Assembly: GCF_963678635.1 (NCBI RefSeq) | Contig: NC_087063.1 | Span: forward strand, 1,034,287 to 1,098,286 | Length of the DNA stretch: 64,000 bases | Reading direction: 5' to 3' | DNA from: Symsagittifera roscoffensis | Lineage: Eukaryota; Xenacoelomorpha; Acoela; Convolutidae | Part shown: piece by piece, positions 37,439 through 50,982 of the stretch | Layout: every line of letters begins with the position of its first letter | How positions within the stretch are numbered: the first letter of the stretch is position 1 | Translations under genes and position numbers: made by a program | The notes under the pieces: model-generated | Seen by the model: only the letters and a program-made list of their open reading frames with translations | What the model was told of the DNA's origin: nothing | The model's database searches: none

Positions 37439-40432
37439 GATATAGTTAAATCACTTAACGCTGCCTACTCGATTCCGTCAGTATCAAAATGTCTCTTAGA
37501 TCTCTCACGACTAAACTAGTGACTCAGCTAAAGTTACACACAGGGTCTACCCAGTATTGATATAATGCTAACTCAACCCTGTTGTATAGTATAACAGTAT
37601 CACTAAGTTTCCACAAGATATAATCGACACACAAAACACAATCGATAATCAGATAAGAATATCCTACAGGTGACAGCGACCTTTCATCAGTATCAATTTA
37701 CGGCCACTTTCTTATCAAGTCACTGCGTTGTTAAAATCAAACAATCTTTGGTAAAAAGCAGTGATGATTCAGAAATAGATAAATAAAACTTAGTCTTAAA
37801 GAAAAAGACTTCCCCCAATCGGAACGATCCGAAAGAACGAAGCCCAGGACACAGTCTTCTCAAGTGGGTGTGTATCTGCCTAATACACCCACCGAGGTCT
37901 TCTTTTAGGTGTCCTGCGATTGCCCGAGCTGTCCTACTAAGTCGCTCAAGGCAACCTCTGATCGAAAATTCGTCAAGTCTATGAAAAAGCTCTCCCACAC
38001 TCGGACTGCTCCAAGTGCACGAGAGTAGGGAACAATTTTTCTTCTCAAGTGGGTGTGTATTTGCCTAATACACCCACCGAGGTCTTCCTTTACTTGTTCC
38101 CGGATTGCCCGAACTTTTCTATTAGGTAGCTCAAGGCAACCACACGACCAAAATCACAATCAAAAAAAATTCCTTTGTTCGGGTACTTCTGATACACCCA
38201 ATGTAGAATCCAAAGTTGATCACGAATTTCCGGGTCAGAATGGGTTCTTATGATCCTGATAAGCACGCCTAATATCCTAATTTGATCCTAATTAAATGGA
38301 TATTTTCCGTTTCCCAAATTGCCACAGAAGGTTTACTCAAGTCTCTAACAAGGAAGATCGTTAGAAGGTTTAAGACACTCCGGAGGGTTACCTCGGAGGG
38401 TAGCTTAATCACCCAAGTTACTTAGGAGGGTACCTTAATCACCTAAGTTACTTCGGAGGGTACCTTAATCACCCAAGTTACTTCGGAGGGTCCCCCTAAA
38501 TTTACTAAGGAGGGTCAATAAGATGCTTAATATGCTCCAAAATTTTCAAATTTTTTGATCTCGCTTAGAAGGTTCTCCCACTAGCTTCAAAAAGCGTCAA
38601 AACAAGCTAGGAGCTCTAAGGGGAGCTGTTTTAACTTCTTTGGGTGATCTCGTGGAAATTTTCCACTAAGGAGGGTTGCTAAGGGATTTAGCTGACTCCG
38701 GAGGGTCACTTCGGAGGGTTCCCCCAAAATCAAGAAAAAGGGTTATATCACCGCAGTAAAGCCACTGAGAGCGGTCTACCTGGCTTAAAACTAGGTTGGC
38801 TGACTCGGTCAACCTTCCCAGTAGGATAAAAGGTGATTTTATCAAAATCTTATGCCGCTCGGAGCGTTCCTCGTGATTTGGACCCTCCGAACCAACAAAT
38901 TCTGAAAAGTTTTTCTTTTCCGAAATAATCAATCCCAAAAACGGTTGCGCTTCGGAAAAGTGGTCAAAAACGTCGACTTATGGTACCAAAATTATCCCGA
39001 TCGGATAACTAGTCTTTGAGAAATCGCCAAAAACGCGTTCGTCAAAATGGCCTTTTTCACCACCTGTATAGGATCTGAAAGACTTTTTTCGCAATTCCGG
39101 TCGAAAGTGCCTAAAAATACTTGAAATGAGCGTAGTAGCCCTGTACGGCACTGGAATAATGCAAAAAACCGGACCAAAATTGGTTTAGAAACAAAAATTT
39201 GGCCAAAAACTATCAAATTTGGACCCTCCGATTCCTTCCTTTTCCAAACCTTAAGTCGTTAGCTCTATCCACGGAGCTACTCGGAGGGTTACCCAAAAAT
39301 TTCTCTAATAACCGAGCACGTTATGCTAGCACGCTCCTAACGCAAAAAATTTTATTGCTCTAACTCTAAAAACTCAAAAACTCGATCCCCAAAACAGATT
39401 GACAAAATACAGAAAATTATCAAAATTTTGATGGAAAAATTTCCGTTTTTCTAACTTCTACTGAGTCTTTGCTCACGCGGTTTCTTTAGTGAAGGGGATC
39501 GAACTACGTAGCTACTCCCTATATAAAAGCTTTTTGTTGTTCGGAAAAGCTCTGATATCCAAAAATTTGGGGGTCTACAGTTTGGTCGAAAATCGGTAAT
39601 TTTCGACAAAAAATGGGTGTTTCTTGGGTCTAAATAGGAGATAAGTAATATATAATAAGAATAATAATCTATTAATAGTCGTTAATGAATAGTACTATAC
39701 CCTCCTTTGCACCAAAATACCCGAATTAAGACCCTTAACTCGGAAATTTGTAATCGATGGAGGGTACCATCGGACCACGCCAATCGTGCCCCCCACCACT
39801 TAAGTTTTAACGAAATAGTACCCGAACGATACTAAAATTGCTTCAACAAAACCCAACAGTCGTTGCGGATGTTGTCCTTGATGTCCCTGTCGAGGGAGGG
39901 TATCCAACCCTTCACCAAAACATACAATCTTTCTATCAGAAACGATATAAATCAATCTGAAACAACAACAAATAGGAAGGTCAGATCACATCTCGTCCGG
40001 AAATAACATATAAACTGTCACTTTACATTTTTTACTGTTTTGGTCTTTTTTGGATTTTTTTTTTTTTTTACTGTTTTTTGTACTTTTTTGTTTTTAAATA
40101 AATTTATTTTTGGCTTTTTCTTGGTTATACACTATTTTTGTTTGGTTTTACACTTTCTCTTTAATTGTTTTTGGTCCTGGGACCTCAGGACAAGCGGGCT
40201 CTAGATTTCCCACCTAACCCTCCGGCCCCCGGAATTTTCGGTGTTAACTAAGTTAAAAAGCTAAATTGTACTAGACGGAGGGTACGCACCTTCCCCCTAG
40301 TACAACAACGGTCATTAAGGCCTCTAACTCGGGCATACGCCCGGAGCGGAGGGTACGTCGCTGAAACGCTTGCTGATCATGATGGTTTCATGCCTTTAAC
40401 AGGCCCACCCAGGAGCGCCATAAAAACGTCTA
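37439..40432 (-). other. Giant-element leader, copy 2
   Basis: Repeat of 23475-26469, including both three-stem modules (about 37826-37955 and 37994-38140), the 30-bp array (38395-38494) and the PBS (40406-40420). Confidence 0.75.
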
Positions 40433-41313
40433 TGTAACATTCGCCCAAATACTACACAGCGACGGAGCGTAGGAAAAGTACCTATTAACGACTGGCAGGC
40501 GTCAGTTACCTTAATCCTACTCGTTTTTCACCGTCTCGACCTTGCCAGTTGATTTTCTGGTCTTTTTAGGGCAAAGTAAAAAGTTACCATTTTTAGGCCA
40601 TCAGTCAAAGGACTTTTGATCAGCTTTCGTTTACATGCGAACACAACCACATAGCTGAGTCTCGGATCCTCAGACTACATGATTGTCATTAAAAACACGG
40701 CTCAAACAACCTATTTTAACATGTTTTTGTGTGACAGTTCTATATTAAATCCATTGGAGATGGATTGACCCTTTCCTCTTTCTAGCTACTCATACTCTGA
40801 AATATTAAACAATAACGGTGTTAATTAAGATCTATGACATTACAGCAGCTATACAGTCAGTCTACACAGTCCCTTCACATAGAACAGTCTCTGGGGGACC
40901 AAGCCTCCGCTCCCGTAATATTCCCGAGATAACGCTCTTATCTCTTATAATTCGTGTCCCGGGAGGGTCCCGTGGTGTATTTCTTCCCCCACTCAAGCCT
41001 CCTTCTCCACCAATATCTGTTAACAAGTGTCTTATCGTGCGTTGTTGCCACGATAAGAGGCTTCGTGTTTTCCGTCTCTGGTACGACTGTTTTTCACAAT
41101 ATCTGTCGTTGTTCTTATTTTTGTCACTTTTTCAGTCAAAATTACCGTTTTTCGTATTTCTGAGAAATATTCTTCTTCCAATCGAAATTTTAAAAATAAA
41201 AATTCCAGAATATTCCGACCCTCCTTCGCAATACTTTTTTATCAATAAGGCCTTTAATCGTTCTTTTTTACGTCGCCGGAAGGTTGTGCTGTGTCATCTG
41301 GCAGAATGGCACA
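40433..41313 (-). repeat. 5' LTR of giant element, copy 2
   Basis: 881 bp, copy of 26470-27350, with the same flanks. Confidence 0.92.
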
Positions 41314-42464
41314 AATTTTCTTTTTTTATAGCGTTTCGTTTTTCAAAAATCACGAAAATTCGGTTTTTGTACCAAATTAGTTCCAACCCTTTCTGAACTA
41401 AACTCAACCAATTATACCTATTATACTAGCACAGTTACGATGTAACTCACTAATTTAGCGCTTTTTTCCGTTCAAAAAATATCGATATCTCAAAATTCGC
41501 GATTTGTGGGGGGATCAAAATATCGCTATTTTGACCCTAAACACCGGTCCGCTTACTGTGATCTTCGCTGAAAAACGATATAAGGGTATTAATATAGGGT
41601 ATATAAGTAATAATACTAGTAATACTATACCCCTCCGGGTTTGTTCAATATCAAACTGAAGGTGCTTAACTCGGAAATTTGCAGTTCGGTGAAGGGTCAC
41701 TACAGTGCAGCACTGTCGAGCCCCCCACAGAATACTATCTTACTTTTTGTACCAAAAGGGATACAAAACTTGTTAACGATACCCAACAGTCGATTGTTGT
41801 CGTTGAGCCCTATCTTGTTGCTCCTTGTACTGCTTACCGGATCAGTCTTCTCCCAAGACCCTTCCGGATTGAGCGCAAATCAGCAGACCCTTCCGGATTG
41901 AGCGCAAATTAGCATTAACGTGCTTAAATACTCAAATAACCCTACAGTACAAGCCTCACAAACGGGCCACAAAAATGATCGTATTGATATTCATTGATAT
42001 AAATGCCTGTAACAACAATATATCTATCAACACAACAACAAACGAGAGGGTCGGATCACATCTTGTCTGGGGGGATGATTTCTCCTGGTTTTTTACTTTT
42101 TTACTGTTTTTGGTTTTTTCGGTTATTTTTTTAATGTTTTTTGTTTTTCTTGGGTACTATACTGCTTTTTGTTTGGTTTCTTGTATATCTTTAAGTGTTT
42201 TTGGTCACAGACCTCTCAGGGAACGAGGGGACGGCCAATCCCCCCACCCTTCCTTGAACGTGAATTTTCGGTCTTAACTACGTTAAGAAGCTATTCACGG
42301 TAATCCGGAAGGCTTCCGCGTTCCGAACTACCCTTCCGCCCGGCGGTTAGGGCCTATTAAGGGCGTTATTATGAGCATCCGCTCGGCGCGGAGTGCTCGT
42401 TAACGGTTCTGCCGGTCATGAGGTTAAAAAAGAATAACACCCAGGAGCGCCATAAAAACGTCTG
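41314..42464 (-). other. Outer leader, copy 2, with PBS
   Basis: Copy of 27351-28502; PBS at 42438-42452. One base shorter in a C run near 42340. Confidence 0.65.
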
Positions 42465-43348
42465 TGTAACATTCACCCGGAAGTACATATCGACGGAAAA
42501 TAAAGCTAGGTTCTAAAACGACTGGCCAACGTCTAAACAGAGCTCTAAATGCTTTTCACCGTCTCTACCAAAGCCAGTTCTTTTGGTGGTCTTTTCAACA
42601 TCGGGTCGACAAAAACGTTACTGTTCTCCGGCTTCGACTAGAACGCTCAAATTAACTTACTTACATGCAAAATTAGACCTTGAGGTCACTCCTTAAAACA
42701 GGGCTTTTACTACGTATTATAATACTTTTGTTTTTGTTCAGTAGATTAAAATCATCATCTCCATCGAACCAACGGATCAACCCTTTCCCCCAACTCCTAG
42801 CTTCTCATCTTCGTAAAATGAATTCAGATATTAAATAAATTCAATTCAAGACATAACCGGGAAGCTAAAAGTTTATATAAAACAGTTTCAGTTCAAATCC
42901 CGAGACCCCTCCGGATTCCTTTATCCGGGGAAATAACAACCTTATCTTCCTTCCGGAAGGCTGTTTTTCTACCCTTCACCGTTGTTGTGAACGGCCTTGC
43001 AACGATTGCAGCGACACAATCGTTGCAACTCGGAACGGTCTCTGCTAACTCTGCAATTCGTTGTTGTTTTTCTGTCGCAATTCTCATAGTTATCACTATC
43101 GCAACTATTGTTGTTCTGAGTTTCTTCTGGTTTTTCTCCAAAATGGCGGTTTTTGGCGTTTCTCAGAAGTGCGACTTCTCAGTTCGAATTTTTAAAATTT
43201 CAAAATACCAGAATATCTTGACCTTCGCCGTTTGACTAATCGTCCCAATAACGTCACTAATCTCTCAAAACTGTCAATTCGGAAGGCTAGCTGCTAACTA
43301 TTCGAAATCGCCGAATCTGCATTTTGTCCATTCTGGTCGAATGTCACA
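42465..43348 (-). repeat. 5' LTR of outer element, copy 2
   Basis: 884 bp, copy of 28503-29386. Confidence 0.8.
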
Positions 43349-43823
43349 CTGTGATCCAGCTTAAAGTTTTCCCTTTGATCCCATATTTGGATATTGTGTT
43401 CAATAGTCTTTTATGGGGAACGCTATCAAAAGCTTTTTGGAAGTCAATGTACACTATGTCTACCTCAAAACCCTTGTCCAGTTCCGCAGTCCAGTCATCG
43501 AGCGCTTTTAATAACTGGAGAGTCGTTGATCGACCTGGTAAGAAACCATACTGTTTGTCTGATAAGATGTTGTTTTGTCTCAAAAAGTCAAACAGGTGCC
43601 TTCTTATCACTTTTTCCATTATTTTGCAATAAATTGATGTGAGGCTAACAGGTCTGTAATTGTTTGGGTCACTTTTTGCGTCTTTTTTGTGAATCGCTGT
43701 TATATTTGCGCATTTCCAATCTTCGGGTATTTCTCCCTTATCCCAGGAGTTTTGCATTATAGAACACAGTAATTCAGCTAATTCATATCGGCATTCGTTC
43801 AAAATCTTTGGCTTACGTCTGTA
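43349..43823 (-). pseudogene. LINE reverse-transcriptase fragment, copy 2
   Basis: Copy of 29387-29861, cut at the same base by the outer LTR. Confidence 0.85.
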
Positions 43824-43831
43824 TCTCTCTC

Positions 43832-43868
<37 letters not shown>
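43824..43868. repeat. (CT)n microsatellite, copy 2
   Basis: Five CT units shorter than at 29862-29916. Confidence 0.95.
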
Positions 43869-43871
<3 letters not shown>

Positions 43872-44099
43872 TCGACGATAATCAGACAACTTATGATTTT
43901 TTTGTAATACTTTTTGTTCCTTTTTTCAGTATCAAGATATTTCACAAAAACTAAGCTAAATTCTAAACAGCACTTTTATTACCCAAGATTGTTAAGAACC
44001 TTATTAGTTTTATTTCAGTTCGAAATGTTGAAATGGGTCGACTGAATTCTGTGATACCTTGTTTAATAGTATTTGAGTCTCTGAATAGCCGTGTAATGC

Positions 44100-44738
44100 A
44101 TGGTGGAAGAAATGAATAGCCATCAGCATGACATAAAAAGTATAGCCATATTAGATGCCGGATCACAGTATGGAAAGTTAATCGACCGAAAGTTGCGCGA
44201 ATTGAGCATCAGAACTGTTTTTCTTGATTTTGATTTTACAGCGGAGGAAATAGTAAACGAAAATGTTCAAGGTGTTATCATTTCGGGCGGACCTGGTACG
44301 GTTATTCTTGAAGATCAAGAATTTAAAAGACTAAACGGTGACAGAATTTTGAAACTCGGCGTTCCAGTCCTTGGAATATGTTTCGGCATGCAACTTTTGA
44401 ATAAATTGTTTGGTGGAGTAGTTGAGAGAACCGCACTTCGAGAAGATGGAGAATGTGAGATCGAAATCAATACAGATTGCCCTCTCTTCTCTGGCTTGGA
44501 TAGTAAGCAAACGGTACTGCTTACCCATGGGGATACATGCACCAACGTAGGAGGTGAATTGAAAATTGTTGGAAAACACGGGGATACCATTTCTGCATTG
44601 TCTTACGAATCTGCTAAATTCTACGGCGTGCAGTTTCACCCTGAAACGGATCTAACACCAAATGGAAAAGTGATTTTTAAAAATTTTTGTAAAATTTGTG
44701 GAGTTGAGCCAGATTACACCCTCACCTCTCGTTTGAAG
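44100..44738 (+). CDS. GMPS: GMP synthase exon 1 (amidotransferase domain)
   Basis: 213 codons, ends CGTTTGAAG before GTAAGC, phase 0. Confidence 0.93.
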
Positions 44739-47700
44739 GTAAGCAACTATTTATTTTTTGAAAATACTTATTCTGCAGAACAATACCAATTTATCTATTT
44801 TGATGGTTAATTTCATCGTAAATTTAAGTTGACAAAATAATTTGTTTAAAGGATTCTTATTGCGAAAAAATTAATCAATATTTTCATTTTTTTGGTGTAA
44901 GGTACCCTTCTTTTTACCCACTCAGAATATGAAAAATCAAATCATGATAGGAATCAATGATATAAGCTTTTTTTTTTCAAGCTAGCTTTAATTGTTTATA
45001 TTATGTTAAATTTATTGCATAGAACTAAGCGGAAAAAAAACAAATATAATCTTGGCTCATATCAGAAATATTCATCGATTTTATCATTTTACCTGCCTCC
45101 TTTTTCATTTTGTTTAGTTATGTGTTTCCAATGTGATTTTTTTTAGTCCACGATAAAAGAAATAGAGGACAGCGTTGGTCAACGGAACGTAGTGTGTTTA
45201 ATATCCGGAGGAGTGGACTCAGCGGTGTGTGCCGCGATGCTGCAGAAAGCGATCGGCAAGGAAAAAATTTACCCAGTGCACATCGACAACGGCTTCATGC
45301 GACTCAATGAGAGCAAATTGGTGGAAAAAAGTTTGGCCGAAATTGGGGTCACCTTAGAAGTCTACAATGAAGCAAAGAATTTTAGTGTGGCGACTACGAG
45401 AATTTTGCAGAAGGTTTGTAAGGAGTGCAGCCTGTATTTAGACAACCGCGTATTTATACTCGTCAGTATTTAGACAAATACTGTATGAACCAATCAGAAT
45501 CGAGAAAAGACATAAATAATCCAAAATATATAATAATTATTTATTAATTTCTTCTTTGTCTCGATTCTGATTGGTTGAAACAGTATTTGTCTAAACACTG
45601 ACGAGTCTTGAATACGCGGTTGTCCAAATACTGCTATGTAACGGTTTGTAATTTTTTTTGCGATAAACAAGTGTATTGCACTCGGGTACTAGAATTTTTT
45701 CCGTAAACAACTTTGTCCACAGGACTCATCGATTCCTGGTAGTACCTTAGTTCATAACCAATTCAAATATCCTACTGTCTCCTGCGCATTTAGCCTGGAG
45801 GTAACGAATGCGCCTGGGAGGCACAGGTCTTGCGGTCGAATCTGACGAGGACCTGTTTTTTTCAAACGGTAAAAATTCCGGTTCAAAAAAATTTCGGCTT
45901 CTTATTTGTCTGCTTGTTTTGTCGGCTTAGTTACAAGAGCTAAAAATCTTTTATATTTGGTACAAACAAATTTCGCTGTAGTTGCTTAGTGTCTTAGCAT
46001 TTAAAAAAATCCGGCCAAATCGAAATTTGCTTTTTACATTGGTTGTAAGATTACCAACTCGATTTGATAAAATTTAGTTTTTTTTTTTTTTCAATTGTTT
46101 TGTCTGTTTTTTTTCGACCTAGTCGGTTTCGGCTTATTTTCTGTCTACTTAGTGGACCCTTATTGCATCGTTTGATGGCCGAAAATAGTTTCCGTACGTG
46201 TTTTCTGAGGGGAAAGGCGGACTCATAGTTTTTTAAATGAATTTTTTCATTTTTTTTGTTTCGGTATGAAGGGCTACTGCTGAGGTTTTTTCTATTTTGT
46301 TACTGCTTGATTATTTGTGTTCCGATGCCAATTTTGCATTCTGGTATATTGCATTTTTTTCAAAACAATTTTCATGCATTTTGATAGATTGGGTGTATGT
46401 ATAGTTATAAAACATCGATATTACTTTTTTTGCTGATAATTTTTCGGGTTTGGATTCAGCTCTCGGTTTAGCTTCCGAATTGTGTATACCACCTTAATTT
46501 CAGCACCTATATGGCTTTCGTGGATACTATTTGGGCAGCATATTTTCCAATAATATTTTGCCGAACAATTTTGGTTGAATTTCAGCTAATTGGCTGTCGG
46601 CGTTAATTCTGTCGGCTTATTAACCTAATATTTTGCCTCCTACAAAATTTCGATATTGTTCATGAAAGTCGACAGCTGAATTTAAGCTAATTGGCTGTCG
46701 GCTTTGATTCTGTCGGCTTATTTACCTAATATTTTGTCTCCTAAAAAATTTCGATATTGTTCATGAGATCGTTAAGACTTTGGCCCCAAATTTAAATTTT
46801 TAAATGCTCCTTGAAACTTGGAATTCTTTTAAAAACTTTAATAAACTTAAACATAGAAAAATTGATTTTCATTTTTTTGTTTCTAGTCGTTTCTTCTACG
46901 CTTACAACTTTCGAAGTCCTCTTCAGTGTCTTGCTGTCTTAATCTTTTGCCTGTTGTATCGCAAGTGGTGCGAAGCTCAGTTCGCATCTTTGTACGTATT
47001 TTAGCTGTAAAATTGAAGTTTTTCATGGTTTCAACCAGGATGACCGCATGGTACGTTCTAGTACTTTTATGGTTCCTGAATTTTCAAAAGTAGTTTTTTT
47101 AAGGGACCTCGCTTCGATCACGGTTTTACCAATCGTCGTTTCAGATGAATGGGTAAATGTAAGGCAAACGACTCTTTGCTTGTAAAATTTGCGTGGGCAT
47201 TACGAATTCCCGGTGACCAATACCAAGTCGACCCTTATAAATGAAAAAGATGCTCCGTGGAATCATTCCTTCAAGTTGCTACTTTGTGATCTGAATTTTT
47301 GTTCGATTTTGTAAATTTCTGTTCTTAACTTTTTGTTCCTGAAAGTATCTTTGTAATGACTTGGTTTTTTTGAAAATTCTTCAAAGTACTTTTATTCAAA
47401 TCGAGAATGTGGTCACCCTGGTTTGAACCTCGAAATTTTAAAGTGTCAATGAAGTCAGTTGATGACAATTATAAAGGCCGAGATGATTTTTTGTAGGAAT
47501 TTTAACACCCTCATCTTTGATTTTTAATTTCTTTACACAAGCAAAGCTTGTGCGATAGTATGAATTCTCTTTTTTTACGACCTAAGTCGCAAATATTTTT
47601 TGTGTGATTTGAAAAGCAAAAATCATTTGTTTAAAAGTTTGTTGGAGCTGTCGTGTAGAAAATCCAAGTTTAATATTTTAATCACTCAAAATTGTCTGGA

Positions 47701-50569
47701 AGATGTAAGTTGATTTTTTTGTCGGCTTTGTTCGATTACGACTCAATTGTTGTCGACTTACTTGCCTTGCCGTTTAACTAGTTCTGTAATTTTTTGCTAG
47801 ATTCTTTGATACATTTTTTCTTCATATTCATGAGGGTAATTATATTCCATGGTCTTCTGGTTTTTGTATTCTTCAAAATTTTCTCTAAGAAATAAAACGT
47901 TTTCTGAATTTTGCTGCCAGACATTTTTTGGCAAATAAATAAAGTTTTTTTTCGGTTGCATGGTTTCTAATTTTTTCATTCTAAAAGTGCGTGAAACTAG
48001 ATTTAGTTTGAATTAGTTAGGTGTGTCTTAGGTTTAAGTAATTTCGTTTTTTTTTCGACATTTTGTCTACAGAGGAATATCGCGGCAAGTTCTGCAGGAG
48101 ATTTAGGCGCGTGGTTCTTTCCGGCTGAAGTTTTTGAAAACCTTTCATGATTTTTTTGTTTCCGTTTTTTGCGTTTTTTGTTGTTTCTTTTTTGTTGCTA
48201 TCTAGCTCTATTACCGTTGCGTATAAATATCTTAACTGATAATGTAATTGTGTTATTTTTGTAGGGTTTCAGAGTTTTTTTTTCCAGATTTTCTGCAAGT
48301 TTTTTGTGTTAATTGTTTGTAATTTTTGCATTCATGAATTTGAATTTTTTTTTTCATTTCGATCTTATACTATAGCGGATAAGGTCTTTATCCTCGATTA
48401 TTCTTATTGGATATGCAGATTGTTTGTTGCAAGATTTATTGAGCAGTTTTTGCGAAGTTTTAGGAGTTTTCCTATCTCAATTTTTTGACCGAAGTGTTTT
48501 CTTATCGTTTTCATCTATTGGTTATCAGAAAAACATGGATGGAGTTAAGCCCAAATCCTTCTTTTGTGTTTTGAAGGTAATTGACTTCTATAGCGATTGC
48601 AATAAAAAATTTTCTGGTTTTTGAGCCTACGATTTAAAAAAATGTATTCATGTTTTTCAATTTTCGTTTAAGACCTATTATCTTGTGATTTCTACAGCTT
48701 AAGTGTTTATCGCAAGTGGTGCGAAGCTCAGTTTCGCCTCTGTGTCCCAAAAATTAAATCAGTAATATTTTTCCCCAGTCCAAGTGTTCAACGAAACAAT
48801 TACAGCTCTCTGTTGGCTATATTTATCTAGTTTCAGAAATGTCAGAAATCTTTTTCTTTGTTTATCTTAGTTTTGATTGACACTTTTCCAACTGTTTGTT
48901 GGCTACATTTTTCAACTTTGTAAAACTGTGTAATTTTTTCATTTATTGAGCTTGAGTTGATTTTGTTTAGGACGACACATATCGCGCGTGCACGCAGTTG
49001 AATCGCACGATACACCCGGAAGAAAAGCGACAGATAATAGGCGACTGCTTCATCTCGGTGTTCAACAAGATCCTCGTGGATAAGGGCCTGGACATCGCCA
49101 ACACACTGTTGTGCCAGGGAACCCTCAGACCGGACCTGATAGAGAGTGGATCGGCCTATGCCAGCTCGAAATGCGACCGAATTAAAACTCATCACAACGA
49201 TACAGATTTGGGTTAGCTTTTGGGCCAGCATTTTGATTGTTAATGAATTGTGGTCTGTCTACGCAAATTTTGTCCCCACAAAGTTAGTGACGTTTTTTCG
49301 CCCCTCACGCTTTTGAACCCTTTTATCTGACACACTAAGTTCGAGAAAGATTCTCATACTTCAATTTTTTACAATGTTTTGCTCACACAAATGCAGAAAA
49401 AGTGTGTCAATTACGTAAAGACAATCGGCTCAAGGTGTTCAATAAGCGTTTTCAAAAACCTGTCTTAATGGCAGTGATAAAATAAGTTGAATGATAATAT
49501 TCTCAATGAATGAATGTATAATTTATCCTCAGTGTGATATACATATAACCAATAAAGCATTTATAATTCAGGCAATTAGTGGGGGAGTCCAGTGCTTCAA
49601 ATTGAAAGTTTGCATTTTTTAGTTCGATCTTTACGTGCACGTGGGAAAGTGATCGAACCTCTGAAAGACTTCCACAAAGATGAAGTTCGACAAATTGGAG
49701 CAGAACTGAAGTTGTCTTGTTCGATTCTGCAGAGGCATCCTTTTCCAGGCCCAGGATTGGCCATTAGAATTCTGTGTGCTGAAGGCCCGAATTTGGGCAC
49801 AGATTTCATAGAAACACAAGTAATTCTAAACAAACTAGCTTCATACAACGACGCCAAAACGCGTCCTTTTCTACTGTTTAATAAAATAATAGAAGTGCTC
49901 TCTAAGTCAGAACTGGAGACTCTAGACAAGATCACGGGCTCTTGCAAGTACAAGGCGACCTTGCTTCCCATAAGTACTGTAGGCGTTCAAGGCGACGCCA
50001 GAACATACAGCTATTGCGCAGCATTCTCCTGCGGCAGTCGCACTGACAGCTCAGGTCCAGATCAGCAGTTGACGGGAATCGCTTCCAGTAAATCCAACAT
50101 TAACTGGGATCACTTGTTTTTCCTGGCCAGGATCATCCCAAGATGCTGTCACAACATTAACAGAGTTACTTATGTGTTTGGCGGAGAAGTGTCCTACCCT
50201 ATTCATGACATCACGGTTACTTATCTGGACACTCCGACCATAGATCTTCTGAGAACGGCCGATGATCTTGCGACCACGTCGCTCAAAATGGGCAACTGTT
50301 TGAGCAGCGTCAGTCAAATGCCAGTAGTGCTAGTTCCAATCCATTTCGACCGTGATCCAGTGAAACGACTGGCCTCAACCAAAAGGTCAGTCGTTCTACG
50401 CACCTTCAAGACTCAAGATTTCATGACGGGAGTACCAGCGCGACCAGGAAAGGACATCGCGGAATCGGTGCTGAATAAAATCGACCAGGCCATCCTGAAG
50501 CTTCCTGGAATATCGCGGGTGATGTATGATTTGACCTCAAAGCCACCGGCCACCACTGAATGGGAGTAG
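44100..50569 (+). CDS. GMPS: GMP synthase (glutamine-hydrolysing), complete four-exon gene
   Basis: Converts XMP, ATP and glutamine to GMP in the cytosol, the last step of guanine nucleotide synthesis. Exons: 44100-44738, 45147-45413, 48971-49211, 49623-50569, all with GT/AG borders and joining in frame to 697 residues, close to the ~693 of the vertebrate enzyme. Residues 12-200 are the class I amidotransferase (Cys94, His180, Glu182). The PP-loop ATPase SGGVDS opens exon 2. GTLRPDLIESGS and IKTHHNDT are in exon 3. HPFPGPGLAIR, GVQGDARTYSY and the C-terminal TSKPPATTEWE are in exon 4. The ATG at 44100 is preceded by stops; MVEEMNSHQ leads straight into the amidotransferase. Exons 1-2 also occur upstream at 30148-31462. 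Confidence 0.95.
45147..45413 (+). CDS. GMPS: GMP synthase exon 2 (PP-loop)
   Basis: 89 codons after TTTTAG, starting STIKEIED; ends CAGAAG before GTTTGT, phase 0. Confidence 0.93.
45433..45633. mobile_element. Palindromic MITE-like element, copy 2
   Basis: Copy of 31482-31682. Confidence 0.75.
45660..45931. repeat. tRNA-like SINE, copy 2
   Basis: Copy of 31709-31980. Confidence 0.6.
46577..46767. repeat. 101-bp tandem repeat, copy 2
   Basis: Copy of 32624-32814. Confidence 0.8.
47536..48755. repeat. Hairpin-ended dispersed repeat in intron 2
   Basis: Left end: hairpin CACAAGC/GCTTGTG, then GATAGTATGAATTCT, a T run and CTAAGTCGCAAATA. Right end: TATCGCAAGTGGTGCGAAGCTCAG then TTTCGCCTCTGTGT, a hairpin. 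The same two ends, in order, occur at 51150-51780 and 60634-60960; the right end alone also at 33003-33042 and 46956-46995. Interior AT-rich, non-coding. Class unknown. Confidence 0.45.
48971..49211 (+). CDS. GMPS: GMP synthase exon 3
   Basis: Starts DDTYRACTQLNRT after GTTTAG; ends after THHNDTDL plus one base, before GTTAGC. Confidence 0.92.
49623..50569 (+). CDS. GMPS: GMP synthase exon 4 (C-terminal and dimerisation domain)
   Basis: Acceptor TTTTTTAG at 49615-49622. The two first bases complete a Val codon, giving VRSLRARGKVIEPL. Ends with TAG at 50567-50569. Confidence 0.93.
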
Positions 50570-50976
50570 TGAACTCGGATTTGAGATCAGTTTTGAAATT
50601 ATTAACACGAGTTATGAGGAAAATCTGCTGCCCATTTTAATGTCAACCGAAGCCGCTGTATTGGTTCACAGGAAGTTAAATTATGTAGAAATGCGTAATC
50701 AATGAATTGACCATTTAACTGATTATACTAAATTGTAAAGAATATTCACGCACCACGGATACTCTCAAGTAGTCTTTTATTTAATTTCTCGATTTCATTA
50801 AAAAACATTGTGAAATGGTGGTTACGTGGTGTTAACTCAATATCATGTCAATTGTATGAAGCAATTGGTTTATCCATTCGTTTGACATTCGATTCAATGC
50901 TGGTTTCATCGTCTTTTTTGATGTCAAATATAAAGGACGTAATTCAACCTATTTTTATTTCCCGCCTATTCGTTTG

Positions 50977-50982
50977 AATAAA
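50977..50982 (+). terminator. Candidate polyadenylation signal of GMP synthase
   Basis: AATAAA about 410 bases after the stop, followed by T-rich sequence. First canonical hexamer seen downstream. Confidence 0.4.

Larger units (their letters stand above)
33635..47587. repeat. Large tandem unit, copy 2 (13,953 bp)
   Basis: Same content as 19671-33634; net 11 bases shorter through the CT repeat and homopolymers. SNPs are sparse. The right end runs on into single-copy intron 2. Confidence 0.95.
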
